From Virgibacillus litoralis (GTDB lineage Bacteria; Bacillota; Bacilli; Bacillales; Amphibacillaceae): a stretch of DNA of 64,000 nt. The stretch covers positions 1 to 64,000 of the forward strand of contig NZ_JAGGKK010000011.1 of assembly GCF_017873675.1 (NCBI RefSeq). The letters run 5' to 3'. The notes under the pieces were generated by a model. The model did no database searches and was not told the origin of the DNA. It saw nothing but the letters and a program-made list of their open reading frames with translations. A program made the translations under genes and the position numbers. Within the stretch, counting starts at the first letter, position 1. The number at the start of each line of letters is the position of its first letter. Of the stretch, positions 1-8,078 are shown in pieces.

Positions 1-70
1 TTTATTTCGTCCAGTAATTATTTGGAAATTCAATTGAAAATGGATACCAGTTACAGGAAATATTTAACCT

Positions 71-607
71 GTGGATACATTTGCAAGGCTAGTGAAGAAT
101 AGACCCTTATCTGCACAGGAAATTAAGCATTTGCAAGTTAATATTAACTCAAATACACTAGGTAAATCCTTCATGCTTGGATTTAGCCAAGTTGCTTCTT
201 CTGATAAATTAAGAAAGTATTTTTATCAAGGTGCTCAATTAGCAGATAAACAAATTAAACAGCTAGGTTCCTTCCTTATAGAAGATAACTTGCCTTCTCC
301 AAAGCTAATGGACGCGCATGTAACAGATTCTACCACACCACCATTTTCGGATAAGTTAATGCTTTATCATACAACATTGTCTAACGGTATAGGAATACAA
401 TACTATGGACTGGCTGTTTCCAAAATTATGAGACATGACATCCATGCAAAACTAGCTTCACTTACAACAGGTATTGCCAAATACTCAAATGAAGGTATTA
501 ATATTACAATCAATAATGGCTGGTTAGAGGAACCTCCAACGGCTGCTGATCGTAAAAAGCTTTCTAAAATGTCCCCCGGAAATTCACCTAATAATTTTAG
601 AAATTAA
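71..607 (+). CDS. DUF3231 family protein, second domain only (probably truncated)
   Basis: 178 residues from a GTG start. The sequence matches the second of the two repeats that make up ordinary DUF3231 proteins (usually about 330 residues): the entry KNRPLSAQEI, the LGFSQVA segment, the DSTTPPFSDKLM block, and a C-terminal NGWLEEPP segment are all family landmarks. DUF3231 domains are helical, ferritin-like in general appearance, and of unknown function; they are common in spore-forming Bacilli. The upstream frame has stops at 35-37 and 65-67, and no good RBS precedes the GTG, so the first domain is either outside the window in another frame or lost. I read it as the remnant of a larger gene, but a free-standing single-domain protein is possible. 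Confidence 0.6.
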   Translation: MDTFARLVKNRPLSAQEIKHLQVNINSNTLGKSFMLGFSQVASSDKLRKYFYQGAQLADKQIKQLGSFLIEDNLPSPKLMDAHVTDSTTPPFSDKLMLYHTTLSNGIGIQYYGLAVSKIMRHDIHAKLASLTTGIAKYSNEGINITINNGWLEEPPTAADRKKLSKMSPGNSPNNFRN

Positions 608-621
608 TTATAGTAACATTT

Positions 622-752
622 AGGAAGCTATTCATTAAAGGGATTCTTATGAAAGTGTATTTTTCCTTTTTAGAACCCCTTATACACACCGGAGTCCAAG
701 CCCTAAAGCTAATTGCCTTAGTTGCTCTTTTGCAGTTCTTAACTGTTAAAAA
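622..752 (-). repeat. Two-hairpin intergenic element, copy A (long form)
   Basis: This copy holds the conserved core GCCTTAGTTG plus the extra hairpin module GGGATTCTTATGAAAG / CTTTTTAGAACCCC that is shared only with the copy at 5663-5819. It sits 3' of the minus-strand FAH gene and touches the T-tract of that gene's terminator. See the finding on this family. Confidence 0.7.
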
Positions 753-789
753 GCGTCTGAAACCCTTTATCGAAAGTGGCTTAAGACGC
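747..789 (-). terminator. Terminator of the FAH-family gene
   Basis: The GCGTCT (753-758) / AGACGC (784-789) arms enclose a partly paired interior. Read on the minus strand the stem is followed by TTTTTAAC. Confidence 0.7.
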
Positions 790-819
790 ATTATTAATAA
801 ATCATCTATTAACAGAAGA

Positions 820-1755
820 TTAATACCTTCCCATTACTTTATTTTTCAGCTTTCCAATCTTCTCTACTTCTATTTGTACGACATCCCCGTCCTTTAAAAA
901 TCGTGGTGGGTCCATCGCCATTCCAACACCATTTGGAGTTCCCGTCAGGATAATATCTCCCGGCTTTAATGTAATTAGATTGGAAATAAACTCAATCAGA
1001 AACGGAATATCAAAAATTAACTTATTTGTATTGGAAGATTGACGTTCCTCTCCATTCACAGTTGAACGAATCGATAAATTACCGGGATCCCCAACTTCAT
1101 CAGCAGTAACAATCCATGGACCAACCGGAGTACTTTTATCCAAGGTTTTCCCCTGCAGCCACTGAGGCGTTCGTTTTTGCAGATCACGTGCAGATATATC
1201 ATTCCCTATCGTGTAACCGGCAATGTAATCCAGGGCATCCTCTTTTTTAACTTGTGAAGCTTCTTTTCCAATAACGACAGTCAGTTCAGCTTCATAATCG
1301 AGTTTCTGTGTAACATTCCTTTTCTCAATCACATCTTCAGGTCCAATAAGCGCATTTGAAAATTTTGCAAACAGAACAGGAAACTCAGGAACGTCACTTT
1401 GCATCTCAACTGCATGTTCGGCATAATTCTTCCCTACACAAATAATTTTCGCAGGCACAGGAATAGGTGTGGATAGCAATATTTCTTCCTGATTTAGGCT
1501 AAACCCTTCTGTGCTATTTGTTTTAGCGTAAATATATGCTTCTTTAGCATTATCAATCACTTGATTTCCAGCAGCAAAAAAGTGCGTTGGATCAGAGGGA
1601 AGTACATTTTCTATCCTATTACTAAGATCTGTTTCCTGCCTTGAAAGAAGCAATTGACAATAGGCCTCCTGCAAGTCAATTACCTTCTCACCAAGCATAA
1701 ACCCAACCCGAAATGAACCTGGTTTTCCTTTTAACTTATAGCTTACTAATTTCAT
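820..1755 (-). CDS. Fumarylacetoacetate hydrolase (FAH) family protein
   Basis: 311 residues. The family cleaves or decarboxylates beta-diketo acids (acylpyruvate hydrolase, 2-keto-4-pentenoate hydratase, 5-carboxymethyl-2-hydroxymuconate delta-isomerase and relatives) with a bound divalent metal. Residues 1-85 form a short N-terminal extension; the FAH domain follows, with GKNYAEHAVEM, the acidic metal-site segment LDYEAELTVVIG, GNDISARDLQ, and the closing ILTGTPNGVG motif. I chose the ATG at 1755 because AGAGGGG lies 8 nt upstream; the GTG at 1764 lies too close to that RBS. It stands alone and is followed by its own terminator. The exact substrate cannot be told from the sequence, as this family is notoriously mixed. 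Confidence 0.85.
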   Translation of the reverse strand: MKLVSYKLKGKPGSFRVGFMLGEKVIDLQEAYCQLLLSRQETDLSNRIENVLPSDPTHFFAAGNQVIDNAKEAYIYAKTNSTEGFSLNQEEILLSTPIPVPAKIICVGKNYAEHAVEMQSDVPEFPVLFAKFSNALIGPEDVIEKRNVTQKLDYEAELTVVIGKEASQVKKEDALDYIAGYTIGNDISARDLQKRTPQWLQGKTLDKSTPVGPWIVTADEVGDPGNLSIRSTVNGEERQSSNTNKLIFDIPFLIEFISNLITLKPGDIILTGTPNGVGMAMDPPRFLKDGDVVQIEVEKIGKLKNKVMGRY

Positions 1756-1777
1756 CACAAACACCCCTCTTAAAATT

Positions 1778-4700
1778 TTAATCCCAGTTTTTGATCTTTT
1801 GAATAATTTTTTTATTAAAGACAGTAATTAATGTATCTTTTCCATCTGATGTTTTTTGCTTATGCCATTCATTGTAACTTGCAACTGCAATCAATATGGA
1901 ACCCGTAATAAGTAGGTACATCCACCATGGCAGGTTTCCCCAATATGGTCTGGTTTGCAGAAATACATTTAATAGCAGTACTCCTGTTCCAACAAAGAAA
2001 AAGGACTTCATTTGATATGCCATACCACCAATAATGGATACAAGGGCGAGGGTTCCGACAATCAACGCGTCATAAATCGTTGAACTTGCCATCCCATCCT
2101 GAATCAAAAGAAGCGAAACAACAATCAGGACTGCCCACTGTACGTTGTTGATGAGTGTCTTCAAGGAATTATCCGCAGCCTTTTTAAGTAAAATAACAAG
2201 AACGATCCATGGCAGGACATACATTTCCCTTTCCATCAGCTCAGGTAAATCACTATTAACCAATATTGTATAATAGGGTTGCAATAAATAAGCACAAGCA
2301 ACAAATATGACCCATTTCGGTGCTGCAAAGGGAATACGATTGTGTTGCAGCAATAAACTTCCAACTAGCAATAGCCCCGGCAGCAGTTTTGTCCATAAGT
2401 CTTCTGTCGTCCACAGATATAAACTGCCTGCAGCAATAAAGCCAACAAACGTATACCAATCAATACGCAGCGGCTCTCCTTCTTTTTCCTTTGTATCTCG
2501 AAAAACCAACTGATAAAACTGCTTTCCAACCAGCAAAGCAATCAGCGCAGATCCTGTTACTGTAGCCTGCATTGAATAATTCCATTCCAGTTGGTCATAG
2601 CTATATAACAGCAACCCCTGATATAGAAGAAGAAGGGGGACAGCATTAAGAACATCCCATTTTTCTTTATGCAAAATCCATAACAGACCAATTCCATACA
2701 GAATTGTTACAATGAATAGCAGCAAGTCAAATGGATTTACCGATGTGAAAACCCTGATTCCGATCAGAGAGAATGGAACTATATAAAATGCAATTCTTCG
2801 TCCCAAGGATCTATTACTGAGAAACCATCCGGCAGCAAGTGCACCACTTGTTATTAAGAAGGCATAATGTACATGGTTATTCAAATCCAACAAAAGCATA
2901 GCAAGACTAACAGTTATCCAAAATGACGTGAAGTCGGCGTATAAAAAGGTATTTACCTTCCATCCAACATTTACTTTAAGAACACTTACACCATAAATCA
3001 CAGCAGCCAAAAGAAATGCCCAGACTGCCTCCTCACCATTAAACATGTAAGTAACAAGTAATGAAAACGGCAAGTAAATGTGTCCAATCCACCAAAAGGC
3101 TTTAACAAGTTTGCGGTCCTCGTCTCCGATGAATATTCCAGTACCCAAAAGCAGTAGTGAACCAACAACAAATTGCAATGAATGATACAAATCAGATTGG
3201 ATAGTAAATTGCGTATGAACTGCATACAACACGGTGAAATAAAATAATAAAGAAGTGCCACCAATCAGATAAGGCATGACTATCCATTTTGTCTTTCTGT
3301 ACAGCAAATAGGCCATTCCAACTCCACCAAGGACAATCAATGTACGAAAATTATCATCAAAGTCATATAAGAAAGTCCTCATCGTTCCAATAGCGTAAAA
3401 TCCTTGAGCAACATAAAAAGCATTATCATAAAAGGTCTTTCGTTTAAGCTTTTTCCATAGAATACTTACAATTAGAACAATAAGACCTGCTAATACCAAA
3501 TGCCCAGCATCTACAGAAAATGCAGCAACGGAAAATCGATCTTTTGTAAAAAACGAAACGACGGCGAGACCTATAGAAAGTGCATGAACCCAGGAAGCTA
3601 CTCTATTATTTGTAAAATAGACTCGTTGTTCATATTGGTCCATGAAAAGAGCAACTATAGCTAACAATAGAAACATTGTACCTACCTGCCACCAGCTGAC
3701 AAATCCAAAATTGAGCAATATAGAAAGGGCCATCACAGCTCCGCCAATATCACGTGAGCTCTGATTAATCGGCTGGACGAAATCAAGCTTCATGAAGCAG
3801 CCAAAAACAATGTATAAGAAGAGGCCGGCTATAAACACTGGTAAACCTAAATTCTCATAACCAAATAGATCACGGCCAAGTAAAACCACTTCATACAACG
3901 CAGCCATGAAAAATACTGGACTTAGATAGGAAAACAGCGTTCGTTTCACCTTGTTTGCTAAATATGTAAAATTAAAGGCTATGATTAAATACGCAATTAG
4001 TAAAACAAACGATGGTTCATTCATATTCATAAGTATTCCTTCAAAACTTATAAAAACAAATGCACCTGCTGAAACGATTGCACTCGTAATTTGGAAGGCT
4101 TTTTGCAGTGAACTGCTATCCTTTATAAAATTCGGCAGTACCACAAACACAATCCCAAGCAGCGCATACACAATTGCCCCAACCTCATTCAATGTTGAGA
4201 ACTCAATCAATTGATAGGCACCGTATACTAACAACGCACTAAACACGAAATGATATTCCTTTTGATTTGTAACAAATATCATGGAAAAATATATCACTGC
4301 TGTAAGCATCAGGTTGAAACTATAAATCAGTTCATTTTCATAAAATACAAGCATAAGTAAAGTAGACAAAATTAAATTTGCCTGAATATACAGGACAAAC
4401 TCTTGTGTAAACAACTGAAAACGTCCCTGCTTGTCTGCATAATGATACGCCGCGATGAGTAAAGCGTTAAATGCTATAATTCCCAAGTAAAAACCGTCGA
4501 CAGGCATTTCTAAAGTTGCTATAAGGAATCCTGCGAACACCGTAAACGTTACAAAAGAAAACCACACAAATAAACGTGATGCTAACTTTATGGAGAGGAG
4601 TAAATACACAGGCAAAATCATCAGGCTCCCAACTGCCCCGTATAGATAACGTCCCTCACCTGAAAATGAAAAATAAGAGCCAAATAACTCAAAATAGCCT

Positions 4701-5191
4701 AGAGACAATATGACAATCGGCAGAAACAGACTACCAAGCACATGAAATGCAAACGCAGTCTTTTCGATTTTTAATATACGTGATGTAAAATATGCCAGAC
4801 CAAAAAACAGTAAGGAAACGAGACCAATAAATCCTGATTTCTTCCAGTCTGTTAACGTATCCCAAGTACTTGTAGCAAGAACCAGTCCTCCAATCAGCAG
4901 CAAAACCACCCCAAGGATTAGAGACCATGTAATATTCCGATCACGGATTTCCTGTGAAGACAGTACTTTTTTGACCTTTTTTGGCTTTGGTGCTTTTGGT
5001 TCTGACTGCTTTTTAACCTTTTCCACATTCTGTTCCGATGTCTGTTGATTGTCTTCCTGATCAATATAATACTGATTATGAGCATGCCGAACATTCAAAT
5101 ATGTATCCTTGTCTATGTATTGTTTCTCTTCCAGCTTGTTCAGCTCTTCTTCTAAAATCTTTTGTCGCTGTTGAGCGTGCAAATGATTCAA
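1778..5191 (-). CDS. Giant polytopic membrane protein (SCO7613 C-terminal-domain type)
   Basis: 1137 residues from a TTG start with AGAGGTGAT just upstream. Residues 1-85 are hydrophilic and charged (a short helical N-terminus with a KKQSEPKAPKPKKVKK linker); the rest is an almost unbroken run of some thirty hydrophobic segments, many paired by short polar loops. The opening transmembrane pair and general make-up resemble proteins labelled 'SCO7613 C-terminal domain-containing membrane protein' and, at the N-terminus, DUF2157. No catalytic motif, ATPase or receptor domain is visible. It ends 22 bases before the FAH gene and may share its transcript. Function unknown; a structural or envelope role is only a guess. 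Confidence 0.75.
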   Translation of the reverse strand: MNHLHAQQRQKILEEELNKLEEKQYIDKDTYLNVRHAHNQYYIDQEDNQQTSEQNVEKVKKQSEPKAPKPKKVKKVLSSQEIRDRNITWSLILGVVLLLIGGLVLATSTWDTLTDWKKSGFIGLVSLLFFGLAYFTSRILKIEKTAFAFHVLGSLFLPIVILSLGYFELFGSYFSFSGEGRYLYGAVGSLMILPVYLLLSIKLASRLFVWFSFVTFTVFAGFLIATLEMPVDGFYLGIIAFNALLIAAYHYADKQGRFQLFTQEFVLYIQANLILSTLLMLVFYENELIYSFNLMLTAVIYFSMIFVTNQKEYHFVFSALLVYGAYQLIEFSTLNEVGAIVYALLGIVFVVLPNFIKDSSSLQKAFQITSAIVSAGAFVFISFEGILMNMNEPSFVLLIAYLIIAFNFTYLANKVKRTLFSYLSPVFFMAALYEVVLLGRDLFGYENLGLPVFIAGLFLYIVFGCFMKLDFVQPINQSSRDIGGAVMALSILLNFGFVSWWQVGTMFLLLAIVALFMDQYEQRVYFTNNRVASWVHALSIGLAVVSFFTKDRFSVAAFSVDAGHLVLAGLIVLIVSILWKKLKRKTFYDNAFYVAQGFYAIGTMRTFLYDFDDNFRTLIVLGGVGMAYLLYRKTKWIVMPYLIGGTSLLFYFTVLYAVHTQFTIQSDLYHSLQFVVGSLLLLGTGIFIGDEDRKLVKAFWWIGHIYLPFSLLVTYMFNGEEAVWAFLLAAVIYGVSVLKVNVGWKVNTFLYADFTSFWITVSLAMLLLDLNNHVHYAFLITSGALAAGWFLSNRSLGRRIAFYIVPFSLIGIRVFTSVNPFDLLLFIVTILYGIGLLWILHKEKWDVLNAVPLLLLYQGLLLYSYDQLEWNYSMQATVTGSALIALLVGKQFYQLVFRDTKEKEGEPLRIDWYTFVGFIAAGSLYLWTTEDLWTKLLPGLLLVGSLLLQHNRIPFAAPKWVIFVACAYLLQPYYTILVNSDLPELMEREMYVLPWIVLVILLKKAADNSLKTLINNVQWAVLIVVSLLLIQDGMASSTIYDALIVGTLALVSIIGGMAYQMKSFFFVGTGVLLLNVFLQTRPYWGNLPWWMYLLITGSILIAVASYNEWHKQKTSDGKDTLITVFNKKIIQKIKNWD

Positions 5192-5662
5192 TATATCACC
5201 TCTATTTAAACATTACGTATTATGGGGAATTGGCTGCAAGACGTAAATAGCTATACGGACTTTTAGGAACATCTTGGAGATGGAGAACCCGTACTAATGA
5301 AAAACCCTCTGCAACGCTTTGTTTTATCGAAATATTTGAAACATTATTATATCATATGTTAGTGCGTATCTGTCATAATTTTCCACAATCTATAATGTGA
5401 ATCCTCGTTCCGTTAAAAAGGCGAAAAACTGCTCTAACAGGGATGAAGTGAATCCTCATTCCGTTAAATGCACTAAATCAATAGAATATGGGGTTAAAAA
5501 AGACAAATAACGGAACGAGGATCCTAAAACATGCTCTAAACGAGGGGTTTTTGGGAAATAGCGGAATGAGGATTCAATAGGGTCTGCAAATGAGGGGAAC
5601 GTGCACGAAAGCTCCTTATAACATACAAAATGGGAAAGCGGAAAGTGTAAAAGCATAATTAG
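5192..5662. other. Intergenic stretch with AATCCTCRTTCCGTTA repeats
   Basis: No supported gene. It holds the upstream region of the giant membrane protein, then four copies of a 16-19 base repeat: two as AATCCTCRTTCCGTTA (about 5401-5416 and 5451-5466) and two inverted as ARCGGAAYGAGGATYC (about 5508-5523 and 5561-5575). A second cluster lies at 61783-61993. An in-frame reading of 66 codons crosses the repeats but has no RBS. Confidence 0.65.
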
Positions 5663-5819
5663 GGAACTTTAGAAAACTTGGCATTCGTTAAAGGGATTCT
5701 TATGAAAGCGTACTTTGCTTTCTTAGAACCCCTTATACTCTGGAGTGCAAGCCTATTATAGATAAGCCTTAGTTGCACTTATGCAGTAAGAAAGGATTTA
5801 TACTTTCTTAACTGCTAAA
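5663..5819 (-). repeat. Two-hairpin intergenic element, copy B (long form)
   Basis: This copy has the start TTAGAAAACTTGGCATTCG, the inserted hairpin GGGATTCTTATGAAAG / CTTTCTTAGAACCCC, the core GCCTTAGTTGCACTTATGC and the closing hairpin GCAGTAAGAAAG / CTTTCTTAACTGC. It touches the terminator at 5820. Compared with the copy at 15214 it looks like the short form with a module inserted inside the first hairpin. Confidence 0.75.
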
Positions 5820-5853
5820 AACGCTCAGATTTAATTTTTCTGAGCGTTTTTTT
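5820..5853 (-). terminator. Terminator (yjzC side), probably works both ways
   Basis: AACGCTCAGA (5820-5829) pairs with TCTGAGCGTT (5839-5848). T-runs lie on both sides: TTTTTTT on the plus strand and TTTTTAGC on the minus strand. It lies 3' of the minus-strand YjzC gene. Confidence 0.8.
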
Positions 5854-5888
5854 AATATGTTTTTTAGTATTATGAGCCCGTTTCAAGC

Positions 5889-6065
5889 TTAATGTTTCTC
5901 ATTTGTCCAAACACGATCAAAGTTCGAGTTTTGCGGAAATTTCTCTCCAGCCTTTAGCTCAACTCTTTTCGGGTCATTGACATTGTTGCCTGTCTCCCCA
6001 ATTTCTCTATACACACCATTGTTCGGTGCTTTTTGCCCAAAACGAAAATGACTGTATTCACCCAT
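5889..6065 (-). CDS. yjzC: YjzC family small protein
   Basis: 58 residues. The segment FGQKAPNNGVYREIGETG followed by a basic/aspartate stretch and a WT near the C-terminus is the signature of the small Bacillus YjzC family (unknown function). The ATG at 6065 has AAGGAG 8 nt upstream; a GTG three codons earlier overlaps that RBS. It is monocistronic, with a strong terminator immediately 3'. Highly polar, with no signal peptide or membrane segment. Family assignment is by resemblance of the conserved core; no biochemical role is known to me. Confidence 0.75.
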   Translation of the reverse strand: MGEYSHFRFGQKAPNNGVYREIGETGNNVNDPKRVELKAGEKFPQNSNFDRVWTNEKH

Positions 6066-6085
6066 TTCAATCACTCCTTATCATT

Positions 6086-6225
6086 ATTCATTCTTATTAT
6101 GGCTAATTGCCCAGCCATTCATTCTTTGAATTGCTCGGCTTCACCAATTCTTAAAGGCAAGTACCTTAGTTGAATGCATTTATGCAATAAGGATACGCTG
6201 AAAAAATAAGGAGCGTTTTTTATCA
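6086..6225 (-). repeat. Two-hairpin intergenic element, copy C (degenerate)
   Basis: Only parts of the consensus remain (CCTTAGTTG, TTATGCA), followed by the hairpin ACGCT / AGCGT with TTTTTT on the plus strand. It lies between cwlJ (3' end) and yjzC, in the same orientation relative to the minus-strand genes as the other copies. Confidence 0.45.
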
Positions 6226-6236
6226 GATTCGTGTAA

Positions 6237-6665
6237 CTACCATGTACTATATACTTCTGAGCACTCATCTGCAGTTGGCTCATAAAAACAGTGAAGCTTA
6301 TATCGTCCCACTAAAGGTTGATCATACCATGTAGCAGGGCAATCAGCTGGAGGTCTGAAATACCATAAACTATATTTAGCTGGCCAGCGCCTTTCCCCGT
6401 TAATTACTCTGCGTGCTAACCGTTTTTCACTTTCTCGTGCTCTTTTATAAAAAGTACCATGCTGAAGTGCTTCATATGCAGTTGGCTGGTTAATTACTTG
6501 TGGCAACGTGCGTAATCCTTCAAAATCGGAGCAATCTACTCTGGCTCGGTTTACTGTTACAGCACCAACATGCAACATACCTAACTTCCCTTCTCCTACA
6601 GCTTCTGCTCGAAGAAGTCTTGCCAAGAGATTGACATGATAATTTGTAGCCTTAACAACGGCCAT
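6237..6665 (-). CDS. cwlJ: Spore cortex-lytic cell wall hydrolase CwlJ
   Basis: 142 residues, the same length as Bacillus subtilis CwlJ. CwlJ hydrolyses spore cortex peptidoglycan (muramic-delta-lactam containing) during germination and is laid down in the spore coat. The Hydrolase_2 (SleB-type) domain covers almost the whole protein: LLARLLRAEAVGEG holds the catalytic Glu, followed by GAVTVNRAR, FYKRARESEKRLARR and a C-terminal HCFYEP segment. There is no signal peptide, as expected for a mother-cell-made coat protein. The RBS GGAGGTGG precedes the ATG. In many Bacilli cwlJ is followed by gerQ; no gerQ is present here, since yjzC follows. Confidence 0.93.
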   Translation of the reverse strand: MAVVKATNYHVNLLARLLRAEAVGEGKLGMLHVGAVTVNRARVDCSDFEGLRTLPQVINQPTAYEALQHGTFYKRARESEKRLARRVINGERRWPAKYSLWYFRPPADCPATWYDQPLVGRYKLHCFYEPTADECSEVYSTW

Positions 6666-6840
6666 TTTTCCACCTCCGTTTTACACCTACTTTTATAAGT
6701 ATTAACCGGGAGTTAACATAGTGCCTGTCTATGTAAAATTCTAATCTAAAAGTTGGATAAGTAATTGCCCATCAGCAGTGGAATCACGCGAGATTCAAAA
6801 GCGAAGTATAGCGAGTATAATTAACTAGCCTAAACGACAA

Positions 6841-7821
6841 CTAGACAAAGTTTATAAAGATAATTGCAGTAATAAGCACCAAAGCAATAATTGAAACGAA
6901 TAGGAGAGATAGTTTGCGCGAAATATTTGCCTTCTGCAGATCCTGCCAGTTGTTGGGTTTAATACCACTCAGCCAAAATACAATAACAGCTGAGAGCATT
7001 ATGGAATTTACATTGACCATTAATAAAATAAAAGGAACGAGAGCCTCCTCCCATCTACCTGCACCAAGGTTCATACCTAGCACTACAGCAGGTGGCACTA
7101 AAGCAACTGAAACCATAACACCCACAAGAGCCCCCTCATTCCTTTTAATAAAAGAAAGTGCTCCTGCAGCGCCAGAAGCTAGAGCAGCAATGACATCGAT
7201 GATCTGAATGGCTGTTCTAGATAGAAACTCATCACTATTTACAGGTGCATTAAAAAGAAAACTAAATACACTAGCAACTAATACAGGCACTCCCACTCCA
7301 AATAATGATGTCAATATTGACCGACGTATCAACTTAAAATCACCTAGTACAGATGCAAATGAAACAGCGGTAACAGGACCAATTATCGGGGCAATCACCA
7401 TAGCACCGATCACAACAGCAGGGCTGCTCTTTATGACACCTACAGTCGCTACAAATGCAGAAAAAACAATAAACCACATATAGCTGACACTCATATGGCT
7501 TGCTTCGGTAATTGTCGTGAATAATTCGTGCCGACTCGCTCGCTGTAAATCTTTTTCCTCATCCTCAGGTTCCTTTTTTTCCCTGGGAAGATACGTTTGA
7601 ACAGGCAACAGCATAACTTGGTAAGTATCATCTTCGCTGGGCAGCTTTTCCAAATAATTAAGAATTTGTTCAACATCATTTGTTTCCACAAGAATCCGAG
7701 TCAGCTTCTGTTCTTTGAATTTTTCAGAAACCCAATACGATACAACAGAGAAATTATTCTCTATATCTTCAATATCTAAAAAATCCGGTGGCGCATAAAT
7801 TTCAACCAATTGTAATTTCAT
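6841..7821 (-). CDS. DUF389 / TIGR00341 family membrane protein
   Basis: 326 residues from the internal ATG at 7821 (GGGAG upstream; an in-frame ATG at 7839 overlaps that RBS). Residues 1-95 form a soluble domain with an alternating alpha/beta pattern; then a charged linker (REKKEPEDEEKDLQ) and about six transmembrane helices. The glycine/proline-rich stretches VVIGAMVIAPIIGP and ALVPPAVVLGMNLG are hallmarks of DUF389 proteins, whose function is not known. Monocistronic, with a repeat element on its 5' side. Confidence 0.8.
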   Translation of the reverse strand: MKLQLVEIYAPPDFLDIEDIENNFSVVSYWVSEKFKEQKLTRILVETNDVEQILNYLEKLPSEDDTYQVMLLPVQTYLPREKKEPEDEEKDLQRASRHELFTTITEASHMSVSYMWFIVFSAFVATVGVIKSSPAVVIGAMVIAPIIGPVTAVSFASVLGDFKLIRRSILTSLFGVGVPVLVASVFSFLFNAPVNSDEFLSRTAIQIIDVIAALASGAAGALSFIKRNEGALVGVMVSVALVPPAVVLGMNLGAGRWEEALVPFILLMVNVNSIMLSAVIVFWLSGIKPNNWQDLQKANISRKLSLLFVSIIALVLITAIIFINFV

Positions 7822-7847
7822 CGTTAATTCGTCTCCCATTTGCTTAG

Positions 7848-7922
7848 AAAACTTGGCTTATCGCCAAGCCTTAATGACGAAAGCCTTAGTTGCACTTGTG
7901 CAGGTATACTTAACTGTTAAGA
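7848..7922 (-). repeat. Two-hairpin intergenic element, copy D (short form)
   Basis: TTAGAAAACTTGGC-ttatc-GCCAAGCC forms the first hairpin; GCCTTAGTTGCACTTGTGC is the core. The closing hairpin is shortened. It lies between the ABC operon terminator and the DUF389 gene. Confidence 0.7.
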
Positions 7923-8024
7923 ATAATCCTATGCCTTATTGTTACCCCTTTCGTTCTACTTCATGACGAAAAATACAATTTTTCATTTTCGTATTGGAAA
8001 CACAATGGATACCAATCTGCTTCC

Positions 8025-8060
8025 ATAAAAAATAACCCTTCCATTTAGAAGGATTATTTT
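8025..8060 (-). terminator. Terminator of the NitT/TauT-type ABC operon
   Basis: The 13-bp arms 8029-8041 and 8048-8060 (one mismatch) are followed by a T-rich tail on the minus strand; it lies 18 bases after the binding-protein stop. Confidence 0.75.
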
Positions 8061-8078
8061 AAACGTGAATTTAACTTT

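Noticed and set aside
6715-6840. Small RNA or gene between cwlJ and the DUF389 gene
   Set aside because: Only a weak ACATAG/CTATGT stem and short repeats; no RBS, frame or terminator.
6841-7821. Plus-strand readings antisense to the DUF389 gene
   Set aside because: They lack RBSs and are low-complexity shadows (rich in T, A, I) of the transmembrane coding sequence on the other strand.
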